Shown: positions 42,968 through 54,027 of the stretch, piece after piece
Layout of the letters: every line of letters begins with the position of its first letter
Numbering within the stretch: the stretch's first letter is position 1
Source of the DNA: Plantago major
Taxonomy: Eukaryota; Streptophyta; Magnoliopsida; Lamiales; Plantaginaceae
Length of the DNA stretch: 64,000 nucleotides
Reading direction: 5' to 3'
Assembly: GCA_026545765.1 (NCBI GenBank)
Contig: CM048839.1
Span: 6,869,835 to 6,933,834, forward strand
Notes under the pieces: generated by a model
Seen by the model: only the letters and a program-made list of their open reading frames with translations
What the model was told of the DNA's origin: nothing
Database searches by the model: none
Translations under genes and position numbers: made by a program

Positions 42968-43645
42968 TAAAGTTTTGAGTTTTTCCAGTGAGCACTAGGC
43001 AAAAGAATTCAGGTGCATACACAATCAACACCGAATTGATGTAGTAACTTAAAGAATTTTAGACTGGGTGGAACAATTAAGGGTGTCCTTACAGTCATTT
43101 AAGGGTGTTCGTATGGTTTCTAAGTTCCACCTCGAAGCATATGCTATCAAAGGAGGCGTTCTCTAGCTTTAGCTAATGATATTACCTAAGAGGTAAAAGC
43201 AGGAGATACAAGTCTAATTTGCTCCTATCGCAAAATAACTCCAACTCAGTAAAGGTTCATAAACTGCTTATTCCTGAAAGCAGCCCTTTAAGAATATACT
43301 ATGAAATTGTGTACCACACGCGCACGAATAAAATAAATTCCACCAATAAGGCGATAAACTCTAACTTGATTATTGAGGCTGAAGCTGTGACTCTAATCCA
43401 ACATTAGCAAAATATATAATAGCCAGTATCTCTAAATGCAGACTTTTATTTTAGACTAAACCCCACAAACTAAATAAGGCACATCATGCAGCAGATAGTT
43501 ATATTACACATCATCAGTGACTGTTAAAACAAAACACGCATACACATTTTAAATAAATGTCCTGCCCACATTCAAGGAGATGCAACTTACACACATGCTA
43601 CCGACGACACTGAGCTTTTCATCATCCACTTGATCACTTATTCTA
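42968..43645. other. 3' flank of the universal stress protein gene
   Basis: Probably includes the 3' UTR of the minus-strand gene that ends at 43646. No other gene seen. Confidence 0.4.
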
Positions 43646-46136
43646 TCACAATACAGATTCTTCTCCTGCTTCTGCAATTTTTTTGAAAAAGCAAATTCAT
43701 ATTCCATCACTCCTTGATAGTATAATTTTTTTTTTTTAAAACGGAGGCAAATTACAGGATGAAGTTAAACCTTTCCCGGGAACTATGATGATTGGTGCTA
43801 CTTTACAATTGTGGAAGCAATATTCGCTCACACTACCTTGCAGTACACTGTATAACAAGAAGAACGAAATAAGTCGGTCATTTTAGACAGCTTAGGAGGT
43901 CTGCAAGCAATTTGTGTTTGAAGTATATGTATTACTGAAGCGTCATAATTTTATAAAGGTAAACTCTCCAGGAATGGAAGGAACCTTTGGATTAAGCTCC
44001 GCCCCCTGGTGCCCAAAACTACAGCAGCCGGCTTGAGCCTCTCTGCTTCTCTGCATATAGCTTTACCGGGATCTCCTTCGACAATCCTAGCCTTTGTCTT
44101 TACCTATTTTGATTCATGTACTGAAGTATTACTAACTTGAAAGTATAAAATAAAATAAACAGAGTTCATGCCAGCTACTCAGGTATCATGTTTTGCAATT
44201 GCACACCCCAAGAAGAAAGTGAAAACCAGATAAGATGACATTCATTTTGTGGTTTGGAGACACTCTTGAATCATGTAAAAGGTTTATTACCAACAGTAAA
44301 GTAATGTATGGTCACACCTTAAGCTCATGCAAACAACAACAGAGAAAAATAAATTTGAGACATATTACCTCAGTTATCTGCTGCACATGTCATTATAACC
44401 AAATTTCATCCTTCACTTTAAGCTAAGCAATTTCAACCATGTGGTATTATTTCTGAACATGAACCAACTAACCCCTCAGAACAGGGAGATAAAACTGAGG
44501 TACAACCCCCTTTAAATGGAAGGGGGCCATTTATGAGAATTATGGCTTCAAATCTCAGCAACATGGAACTATATGCATTTCAAACCTGGTTAACACAGGC
44601 ACATCAGTGATCAATTGACCAGGTTTAAGACTCTCCATCATAAAAAGGACCAAGTTTAGACTCTTCATTATCAAAAGTTCAGAGCATAACGATCTGGTAG
44701 GGGAGGCAAGGACCAGCATTCATACAGATACTTTACTAAATTGTTTGCTAACAGTTACAAACGGTAAGCAGGAGCGTGGAGCGAAATAGTGTATTATTTA
44801 TACAAAAGATGCTCTGAAGCGAATGAATTGCTGAAAATTCAATCCAACATTCACTTCCTGTATTATATCTGGTTTCTCAAATACATATGCCAAATATGTC
44901 ATCTATCCTTGTCAACTAGCTGCAAGAACAGAATCTAAGTGAAATACATACAGCGTAAAACATTCTTTATTTCCTCATGTTTAAGATCGGAATTGCTCTT
45001 AAGCTTGAAGATGATTCACCTATTAAATTAACTGATCTCAAACTTCTCAGAGAAAAACTTCAGGTACTCATTTTATGAGGTTGTTAAGTCAAGTTGGCTG
45101 AAAAAAATGCAATGATAAGTTGATGCTCGGACTGGATTATATGATGCTAAAACACGCTTCTGGAGACATCTCACACTAGAAGGCAACTAGTTTAATTAGA
45201 ATCTTAACTATACATTCCAAGTTCCAACTCAAAGAATGTAGCTGTGTCTAAGCTACAATCCATGAACAATAGAGAGTTTGTGAACCTACAAATGCTAACT
45301 AATATTCTACCATGTCACGCAGAAAAATCCAGTTTGTAAAAACAAACTGTAAACTCTCACCACGCTACGAGATGCTCAATTATCATGCAAATGTTAAAAC
45401 ACGCTTCTAAAAATTCATTTCACACTAGAATTTCAACCAGTATCTTAACCATGTACTCCAACTCAAACAATGTAGCAGTGTCTAATGTACAATCATCAAC
45501 GAAAATAGGTAAACATAACTATCCTACTCCCGTAAACAATCAAGCATTCATGCAATCTACAAATGCCAGATAGCACGCTACATGCTCATAATAATTAACA
45601 CATAGTATCGTAAAAACCTCACCATACCAAACCAACCTCAAACTGCCAAAATCTCACCAATCAAATGCTAAATACCCTACTACATGTTCAAAATCAAATT
45701 CATGAAAAACAAACTGTAAAATCATACCATAGCAACCTCAAACGCCTCCGCAGCAAGCTTCTCCATAAGCCCCTGCGTCATCTCATACACAAGTTCATTC
45801 CTAAAACCTCCAAATACACAATCAACAAAACAAATCACTCACAACAACAAGCTACAAAACAAATCATAAATTTGAGTATGTGAATAAATCTCAACTGCAC
45901 ATACTGGAAACAACGTGAACGAGATGAACCGTATCAGAAAGGCGACAGAAATGCGTGACAGCCCAATCAAACGCGTGTTTACTGTTCGGGCCGTGATCGA
46001 CGGCGATTACAATGTCGCGGCCTCTCCGCCTCTCGCCGGTTTCTCTGCCAAGCTCCGGTTCGGGCACGACCGGTATCAGTGAAGGGAGAACGACCTCCTT
46101 CCAGCTGTACTCTTCGTCTTCCATTAACGGCTCCAT
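43646..46136 (-). CDS. Universal stress protein A-like, RD2 type
   Basis: Cytosolic USP-fold nucleotide-binding protein, close to Arabidopsis RD2 (At2g21620), a desiccation-responsive gene. Five exons on the minus strand: 46136-45905, 45807-45728, 44103-43985, 43847-43771 and 43671-43646. All have GT-AG ends, consistent phase, and give 177 aa. The N-terminus MEPLMEDEEYSWKEVVLPSL and VVPEPELGRETGERRRGRD are RD2-type signatures. Then come IVIAVDHGPNSKHAFDWAV (first strand and helix), the short alternative-acceptor exon 2 (FRNELVYEMTQGLMEKL) and ARIVEGDPGKAI. The ATP-binding signature follows (GTRGRS, then GSVSEYC after nine residues, the G-x2-G-x9-G-S/T pattern). The C-terminus is IIIVPGKEAGEESVL. 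In exon 2 the AG at 45808 rather than the nearer AG keeps the frame. Intron 2 (1.6 kb) contains a diverged internal duplication. The gene looks functional. Confidence 0.93.
45121..45500. repeat. Diverged tandem duplication in USP intron 2
   Basis: Two about 150-bp segments (from about 45121 and 45368) share TTAAAACACGCTTCT, TCACACTAGAA, ATCTTAAC, AACTCAAA, AATGTAGC and GTGTCTAA in the same order, roughly 75 per cent alike by eye. Confidence 0.6.
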
Positions 46137-46289
46137 TTTCGATCAAACTTGGGAAAGGGGAAAAGGTTTTGCGAAGCAGTTGGTTATGAAAATGGTTTTT
46201 GCTTTTTGGGATGAATGAATTGTCTGTGTTTGGTGTGACGTGGATTGGTGTAGCAGACGCCATTTTGAAAATTAACAGAAATTTATTTT
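46137..46289. other. Promoter / 5' UTR of the USP gene
   Basis: Short spacer between the USP start codon and the left arm of a mobile element that begins near 46290, so the element abuts the promoter. Confidence 0.4.
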
Positions 46290-47409
46290 TTAGGCTAATA
46301 AATTTTGTCGGTTTTTGAACTTACCACACAACCTGTATTTTTTTACATTTCACACCAAAACGTTTAGTAAAATTTTGACGCTACACTAAAAATTGATGAC
46401 CGTGAAGTTTGTATTTTAAATCACACCAAAATATTTTCAAAAATTTGTACCCGCTACCAAAACCTTTTTCAAGTTTTTTAAATCACACCAGAACCTTTAT
46501 ACACTACAAAAAAGCTGGTCTGTAGCGACGGATAGATCCGTCGCTACAGACCAGCGATCCGTCGCCCCATCTGGGTCTTTGACGATGGATAGTAATTCCG
46601 TCGCCCCACTGGGTCTTTGACGACGGATAGATAATCCGTCGTCCAATTCGCGACAGATTGGACGACGGATTATCATATTTGACTTTTTATTTTTATTTTT
46701 TAAATCGATTATTGGAGACGGATAGATACTATCCGTCGCCCAATATATTATTGGAATTAGTGACGGAATCTGAAATTCTGTCACTGTTAACCCGTCACTA
46801 ATTCCGTCACTATTTATTCCGTCACTGTTAATCCGTCACTATTTATTTCATATTAATCCCTGTTTTTCGTAGTTCACCTATTTAATCAATATAATGTTCG
46901 ATAATAAATCAATAATACGGAAAATGTTTCAATAAATGATAAATAAAAAAAAGTAATATCCGGAGCAGGAGAAATTATCCGAACAAGTGTAAATATAATA
47001 AATCCGAACGTACATATACATAACTAGCTACCAGACGGGGTGAAATTTGGTCAACCGGACATGAATCGCTTCCATTCAGAATCAAGGCGCCGTTCTCCTC
47101 CCTTTGTTCTTCGGCGCCGCTCCATCTCTTGAGTTAGCCGCAACTGTTCCGGACGCTACCGCACTAAATTCCGAGACACGTCCGTGTGTAAACTAGACGT
47201 CAGATCTGGGATGATGAAGAGGAGCACCCCGGACTAGCCAAGCTCAAACCGAGGCTCCCGAGTCCATATATTCGTCCTTTGTTGTCCGGTTTGTTGACCT
47301 CTAGGAAGATGTTGTCAACTTGTTCAGTTGACAACACATCATCCGTCTCTTCCTCCTGCCTCGCCACCTGAGCATCAACCTCAGTCTTAAATCGTAAATA
47401 GCAGATATC

Positions 47410-47980
47410 ATGATCAGTTACTGTTTTTCAAAAATAACTTGTAATACTGTACAAATATGAACTTTAAGCAACATAAACATACCGCAATAGACGAGGCCCG
47501 ACAGTCGGTCCATACCCCGCCCTTCTGCTTGGCCTTCTTGAAGATGTCATACTTGGATGTCACCTCCCCCCGTGAGATCTGAACAACATACATAGTCAAC
47601 AATTTATCATCTCACAAGTAATCAGAGACACAATACATACACGTAATGCTAGATTGAAAAAAAACATATATATACATACCGATTGGTAATAATCAGTGAG
47701 AGTAGATCGCCAACCAAGGTGGTGAAAGGCCCTTCCTGCCGCATCAGGTTGAGACGCCCGGTTCTGTCTGTTGATGTAGGCATTGTCCTGGACATCAGTT
47801 CGGTGCCAGTATGCATCCCAAAGGGCCCACTCCTCTCCATCAACCTGTGGAGGCATTGGGCCACCCCGATCCCGAATGGCCTTCCAAGTACAGACCATAT
47901 CCCTGTACACGCCAGATCTGTGGGATCAACCTGCTGGAAATGAAGTACTCCTTCTACATTCCCAATTTCATACAACATCC
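47410..47980 (-). pseudogene. CACTA TNPA-like (plant transposase, Ptta/En/Spm) fragment
   Basis: Minus-strand blocks in more than one frame: WALWDAYWHRTDVQDNAYIN, NRQNRASQPDAAGRAFHHLG, then SRGEVTSKYDIFKKAKQKGG. The pattern W--Y...N..NR....H.GW/S followed by an FKK..KK.G.W.D motif is that of the Ptta/En/Spm (Transposase_24) family. Further pieces of the upstream part lie at 48600-48890 (GGDHDDCPYLVFD). No continuous frame remains. Confidence 0.6.
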
Positions 47981-48045
47981 AAAGTCAATACATATATAAC
48001 GTCACCATGTTACATCAATTTAATAAGATACAACAACATCACAGA

Positions 48046-48291
48046 TATGGTGACTAACATATCACCCAAACAAAGTGGCTAACATACCACTCACATTGTC
48101 CTAAATTTTACTAACACAATGGTGACTAACATATCACCCAAACAAAGTGGCTAACATACCACTCACATATAGTGGCTAACATACCACTCACATTGTCCTA
48201 AATTTTACTAACACAATGGTGACTAACATATCACCCAAATAAAGTGGCTAACATACCACTCACATACAGTGGCTAACATACCACTCATATT
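48046..48291. repeat. Short tandem repeat array inside the CACTA element
   Basis: Three units of about 73-97 bp built from GGTGACTAACATATCACCCA and AGTGGCTAACATACCACTCA. The second and third units carry one extra GTGGCTAACATACCACTCA subrepeat. Confidence 0.85.
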
Positions 48292-49129
48292 AAAACGATT
48301 ATAATTACAAACAAAGGAATGTTATATTTTAACTTACCCTCAGCTCATCGAAGTACTCGGCCCTCATGCGGTCCGAGATGTGAGACTAACACTCACCACC
48401 CTGCCCCGGTGGCTCTCTCCTGCTCCGGAAGATGTCACCTAGTTTGTTGTGCACCTCCCGAGGTCATAAACTGTTGTCAATGTATAAGATACAAGAAACA
48501 TATATATATTACTTTAGTACAACAAGTTATACTTGTCAACTATCATAAGTTATGTTTTACATATTTAAGAAGAATGTATAATACTTACTTTGCAGGACCA
48601 GCATGAAAAATCAGAGGCAAGCCGTCCCACGTGACGTTGGGATTCAGTGGATCGAACACGAGGTAGGGACAATCGTCATGGTCGCCTCCAAAGATGTGTC
48701 CGGCCGACCGTAGAGCCTCATCGCTCTCTCTGCTTGGGGGGTCTCAGGAATCCGAGACCTGCTGCCCTGACTACCAGAGCCCTCCCTGTCCTCTAACCCT
48801 GTCCCCGACCCAGCACTATCATGCGGCTGGTCATGGGGATGATAGTGGACTTCTCTGTCAAGATTTGCAAAAACATGTAATAAATACAATAAAATGTGTT
48901 AGTACGAGTTATAATACAGAACAAATTATAATAACACATATTATTACTCAAGTGTTATCAACTACTAACTGGTTATAATACACATAATATACCGTTATTG
49001 TCGTCCTCTAAGTCTACATATTGGTCCTCGTGCAGATCAAACAACTCATCATCTGCTTCTATGGGATTTTCTGCTTGTTTATCGACATCCTCTTGTTGGT
49101 ACGGATTATCAAATGATTCTTTCTCTTGC

Positions 49130-49560
49130 AGCCCCCTCCTCATCACTTGTGACGCTCCCTACCACTGAACTTGCATTCCAACAGATCTACATCCTCCTCC
49201 CAATACACCATGCACATGTTCCGACAAGTAGAAAGGCACTCAATAGGCGGCCCCAAACCCCGCCTCTCCCTCAATTGGAGGTATGCAATGGACGGTGCTT
49301 CCTCACCGTGATGAATCCATACATGATACTCAGGCATGAATCCATAACGTCGCAAGTGCTCGAATACTGTTGTAGGAGTCATAAATTGCTTGTTTCTACA
49401 GGTTTCCAATGTGCAAGGACACTTTATCAACCCCCAGTTGCACAAGCCGGACGTCCCATGGCAAATGCAATGAAACCTTTAACCCCTTCTACAAAACTTC
49501 TAAAAACTCTGCCATTTACCGCCGTACGATCGTACATCCATGAACGGTCGGAATTCATTG
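49130..49560 (-). pseudogene. CACTA TNPD-type transposase N-terminus (transposase-associated domain)
   Basis: From an ATG at 49560: SWMYDRTAVNGRVFRSF, VEGVKGFIAFAMG. After a frame change near 49440 come GLIKCPCTLETCRNK, FEHLRRYGFMPEYHVWIHHG. This order (WMYxR, F..GV..FI..A, I.CPC..C.N, HL...GF...Y..W..HG) defines the plant transposase-associated domain at the start of TNPD/TNP2 proteins. The main Transposase_21 catalytic region that should follow is not found downstream. Confidence 0.75.
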
Positions 49561-49849
49561 TATACTTTTTTAACCTGTTCCAATTGATTAGATCGTATTT
49601 AATTTATTAGACCGATTCCAATTCGGATAAGAAGATTGTAGAGATTAATTGTTAATTATTATACGTTCCTTATAAATTAATTATTAAGTGTTCGATATGT
49701 TACAAAATTTATTAAGTGTTTTACTACTACGAGTTATAAATTATAAATTACACGTTAATATAATCAACATATTATCCGTCGCTCAAAACACTTAACTACA
49801 TCCTCGTAATTTAGTACATATACAAATTTATCAAATCAACTCCAACTAC

Positions 49850-50110
49850 TATTTACATACATATCAAATTAACTAAACTAACTACATACATACTTAACAT
49901 ACATATCAAATTACACATACATATCAAATTACTACATACATACTTAACATACATATCAAATTAACTAAACTAACTAAACCAACTACATACATACTTAATT
50001 AACATACATACTTCACTACATACATACTTATCGAATTAACATACATACATATTGAATTACTACATACATTCATATCAAATTAACTAAACAAGCTACTACA
50101 TACTTCATAT
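49850..50110. repeat. CATACATA / ATCAAATTAACTAAAC simple-repeat tract
   Basis: Imperfect repeats of ACTACATACATACTTAACAT and ATATCAAATTAACTAAAC within the CACTA element. Confidence 0.75.
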
Positions 50111-50731
50111 AAACATACAATTGAGAATAAGTAGTCAAAAATCAAAAAAATTCCAATTTTTCAAAAGTTAGGGTTTAGAAGTAATACCTTTGATTCCGAA
50201 GAAAATAGCGGATGAAATTTGAAATTGAATGAAGAAACGAGCTCCTCGTCCAACGATCTTCGAATTGACACCAAGATTGGGAAGAATCGACAACAAATGG
50301 CCGGATTTGACGGAGGAGAAAGGAAGAAGAACGAAGGAGAAAAACGAAGGAAAATGGCTTCTGCTTCAGCCCCTTTCCGATTAAAACCTTTCTGGGCCGA
50401 CAGACACGTATCCGCCGGCCCAAAATAGCGGTCCGTCGCTACGGGGCGACGGATAACTATCCGTCGCCCCGTAGCGACGGATAACATATCCGTCGCCATT
50501 TTTTAATTTTTTTTATTTTACATATAAATATTAACGACGGATAATTTATCCGTCGTTAATATTTAATTTTCTTTTTTTTTTTTTTAAAAAAAAGTCAAAC
50601 ACCGAGCGACGGATTAATAAAATACGTCGCCCATATAGCGACGGATAAAATTATCCGTCGCTAATAAGCGACGGATAATTTTAATCCGTCGCTACATTTG
50701 GGACGGATAAAATCCGTCGCCAAATCTAGTG

Positions 50732-51615
50732 ATCCGTCGCCCCTTTCCATTGTTTTAACTAAAATATATGTTCGCATGAATTGTTTAAGGTTGCTGGTCT
50801 AGCGGTGGTAGGATTATGCATCATATTCGCCGTGACTTTTACTTTTTACAATCAAATTCTTCATAGAATTTGTTGGTTCAATGTAGAAATTTAAGGCACT
50901 ACATATGTGTCTCTGTCAATTGTGTATCTTCCTGCGTTTGGATCTAAAAAACGACACAAAGCTACCTATATATGTGGAACGAGCATATATTTTTGGAGCC
51001 TTCTTTTTTTGTAATTTTATCAAAGCAACTAGGAGAGATGGAATGTTAAGAGATTTCGAACACTTAGTTTTATAAATAGAAAAAAACATATGTATGCCAA
51101 ATAATGTACTAATAAATTTTGTCATGCATTATCCGTGTACTCTGGAATTTGACATTTATCAGATAATTATGCAGTATCTTATTGTTATATTTATCATAAA
51201 AGAAAATTATTGTTATATTTAGCAAACAAAGGAAGAAACTGTGTTTGGTAGACAACATACATTAGTTTATCAATTTATGGAGTGAGTGATAAGAGTTGAT
51301 CATTCTCTTTTAAGTTTGGTAGATGCTCGTTAATATTGTTTCAAGTGATATTTATTTTGTAAATAAGTTCAATGCATAACAATAACAATAACAAGTATAA
51401 TAACAATAACGACGACGACGACGACGACAACAACAACAAGAACAATATTATATGGGATAGGAGGTTTGTTGTTTATAGCTTTTGTGGTTGTAAAATAAAG
51501 TGTCGTTGTTGGTGTGTGACTCGCATTATAATCCTTGTTTTCCTGAACACTTCTGGTGTTCTTTTGGTTGGAATAAAATTTTAAAATTTTCAAAAAAAAA
51601 ATAATTATTATTATA
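50732..51615. other. Sequence between the CACTA right end and the outer inverted arm
   Basis: No gene recognised. Contains (AAC/ACG)n at about 51375-51440. A GGTCTAGCGGTGG motif near 50798 resembles a tRNA A box but no tRNA can be folded. Confidence 0.4.
51410..51440. repeat. (ACG)n(ACA)n microsatellite
   Basis: Pure ACG repeats run straight into ACA repeats, preceded by AAT/AAC repeats. Confidence 0.85.
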
Positions 51616-51790
51616 TAGAAAGGTTCTGGTGGCGAGTACAAGTTATTTCAAAGATTTTGGTGTAATTTAAAAATAAGTTAACGGTAACTTAACGGCCATC
51701 CAACCTTAGTGTAAAGTCAAATTTTTTATAAACTTTTTGATGTAAAATGCAAAAAATAAAAGGTCATAGTGTAAACTCAAATTAGCCCAA

Positions 51791-52401
51791 AAGGTTTTAG
51801 TGTAAAAAAAAATTTGCTCGAAAATAAAATTGGGATGAAATGTGGCGGGTCAAAGTTTGATTGCTTTATGGTGAATTGTGTGTTGAAATTTCGGAGTGTA
51901 CAGGGAGATAACGTAAGAAACTCCAACTGATAGCTGAAACGATAATGAAAAAAACCTGAATTCCGACCACGCGCTAATCGAACATAAACGAGTATCATCT
52001 CGGATCGCATTGTTATTTTTATAGTTTGAACTCGACTCATTTAATCCAATATGGTAATCTAGTTGAGTTCGAGCTCATAGTTTTATACTCGTTTTTCCAA
52101 CAAGACAAGTAGTACTTGATTTGATAAAGGCTGTTAAATGTAATACATTACCTTTTTATCCATACGTTTTACTGTATTTTGATACTTGTTGCATCGAGTT
52201 TGAGTTTGTTACGAATTACTCAACTTCAAATGTAAAGTTATCTCGTTTCAAATGTAAACAAGTTAAAATTAGACTCAGGAAGCTAGGGATATGTTTCTAC
52301 TATTTTGGGACAAAATGAACCAAGGCTAATCAAGTTATTCATCCCAAGTTCAAAATTGAATTGAATTAAATAGAATTATGTAAATATGACTATTTTTTAT
52401 A
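51791..52401. other. Intergenic, no gene seen
   Basis: AT-rich. Degenerate GAACTCGACTC/GAGTTCGAGCTC motifs near 52025-52080, no coding exon. Confidence 0.4.
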
Positions 52402-53230
52402 GTGTTAATCTTGGTGTGTCAGACACACGCAAGATACATAATGATATGCGAAACAGTTCTCAGTGTTTTTATCTGGTGTCGCGAGAACACCGGATTCGAC
52501 AGAATTCTGCTGTACAGGAAAAATCTGTTGTACAACAGATTTCTAATTAGATTTTGCCTTTATTCGCTCTATTTCCTTTCCTAATTAGTTCCACAATTTT
52601 AGTTAGTGTTGTGTAGATATATTTAGGTTGAACGAAATTGGATATTACAAGGAGATCTTGGATATATTCAAGAAAGAAGATATCGCTTAGAACTAGGAGA
52701 AGAAGTCGACTAGGACTCAAACTGCAAGCTATGAAGTTCATGACAAATCAAATGTGCTCTGGACATTTTTGGATGCTATATATACATCAAGAGCTCATTA
52801 AGATAGATACGGGAATCAAGCAAGAAAAACCGAGAGTTTATACATTCTTAGATTCGCAATTTCTGTCAACGTTTTTTAAGACTTTTCTATCTAGTTTTCT
52901 CTGTATGATTCATCGATTGATTGGTAGATTGATAGAGGTAGCTCTTTACGATTGCTTAGTTGTTTTTCATCTAGAGATATTCGCAAGAATAGATCTAGAG
53001 TAGTTCTTTGTATTCATTATCAACATACATATAGTGAATATTTTTCATCATGAGACTCGGTGGATTATAGGAATATAATCTGCTAGAAACATACAAAAGT
53101 GTCATCTAAATTTCTCTGCTGAACTGCTGTTTATTATTTGTTTGTTTCTGTTTTTTCTGCTGTCAGCAATACAGTGTGTCGAACACACCAGAATACTACA
53201 CTGCTAGAATTCTGTGTTGTGTACACACCA
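52402..53230 (+). mobile_element. Possible solo LTR (copia-type)
   Basis: About 830 bp from TGTTAATCTTGGTGTGTC to GTGTACACACCA. The right half (CATCATGAGACTCGGTGGAT, then CTGTTTATTATTTGTTTG) resembles the U5 portion of plant copia LTRs. No internal region is attached. The identification rests on recalled pattern only. Confidence 0.35.
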
Positions 53231-53913
53231 AGCCGCAGTTTAGGTTAGTTTATACCAAATCCCGGTCCGATTGCATTTTCAAATTGAATTAAAGACTCAC
53301 TTGTAACATAAGCTTGATTCAATTCAACAAATAAGGATCCGTTACAACTTATAAGACTTTGTATTGTCCAGTGTCCACCCGGTTCTTCAGGAATTTGTTT
53401 ACCAGCTTCTTGAACTTAATTGTAACTGACAAATGGCAAGGATTAATGAATCAAGGTTCAATATAAGAGTCGCCATATTGAGTAAACCTGACTTTAAATG
53501 TCATTAACATTCCATGCATGAACAATACTTTATGTCCAGACCAATAGAATTGAAACATGCATTAAAATCTTCATTTCACCATGTTTTCTGGACTCCTAAC
53601 TAATATAAAAATCATTCTTAAAAAAAGTTCTTAAAATTCCATATTGTATCAATTTTATACCGTACACGGATTTTGAAAGTGAGACGTTTTAAAATTTCTT
53701 TTCGAGATTAAAATCCCGAGTTCAAAGAATATGTCTATAGCGAGCTACTAGCACTGTTGATTAATTTTCACACTTGATGGCAAACAAGTAGAGTAACTTC
53801 CTGGAGCAGTCACATTTCAATCTAATTCCACCATTATTAGCAATCGCCGTATCTTACTGGATCAGATAAACCAATTCAATCAACCTCGTTGACATTTTTA
53901 CCAAGCCGACCAA
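53231..53913. other. Intergenic / promoter side of the pectinesterase gene
   Basis: No gene seen; AT-rich. Confidence 0.4.
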
Positions 53914-53923
53914 TATATATTTA
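53914..53923 (+). promoter_or_regulatory. Putative TATA box of the pectinesterase gene
   Basis: TATATATTTA, about 105 bp upstream of the start codon at 54028. Confidence 0.5.
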
Positions 53924-54027
53924 ACCACATAACTCACATAATATTTCATCTTTCTGTCAACTTTGCTTCATTCTTGCACCAAAACATACCTTTTTACACC
54001 CAATTCTAGACATAATTGTACGTGCAC

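Larger units (their letters stand above)
46502..50731 (-). mobile_element. CACTA (En/Spm) element, internally deleted
   Basis: The left end reads CACTACAAAAAAGC, the standard CACTA terminus. Both ends carry dense GACGGAT/ATCCGTCGC subterminal repeats (46520-46810 and about 50430-50750) as direct and inverted copies. The right end is taken as CTAGTG at 50731, a diverged terminus. The flanking trinucleotides are ATA and ATC, so the 3-bp duplication is imperfect and the right edge may be slightly further out. Minus-strand transposase fragments are inside; the DDE core is not found. Confidence 0.8.
46290..51790. mobile_element. Candidate long-TIR element enclosing a CACTA element
   Basis: About 180-200 bp at 46290-46480 matches the reverse complement of 51616-51790. 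Shared ordered blocks include GGCTAAT, TTTACATTTCACAC/TTGCATTTTACATC, TTGACGCTACACTAA/TTGACTTTACACTAA, ATTACACCAAAAT and CCACCAGAACCT, about 70 per cent alike. Terminal GGCTAAT / ATTAGCC and arm length suggest a Mutator-like or foldback element into which the CACTA element inserted. No matching target duplication was found, so two separate insertions in opposite orientation remain possible. Confidence 0.5.

Noticed and set aside
50795-50880. tRNA-like GGTCTAGCGGTGG followed by GGTTCAATG
   Set aside because: The arms do not pair into a cloverleaf and there is no anticodon stem; probably chance.
51372-51641. Asn/Asp-rich and Val-rich frames at the (AAC/ACG)n tract
   Set aside because: Pure microsatellite translation with no flanking coding signal.
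53700-53720. ATCCCGAGTTCAAAG as a B box of a SINE
   Set aside because: Isolated match without an A box or tail.
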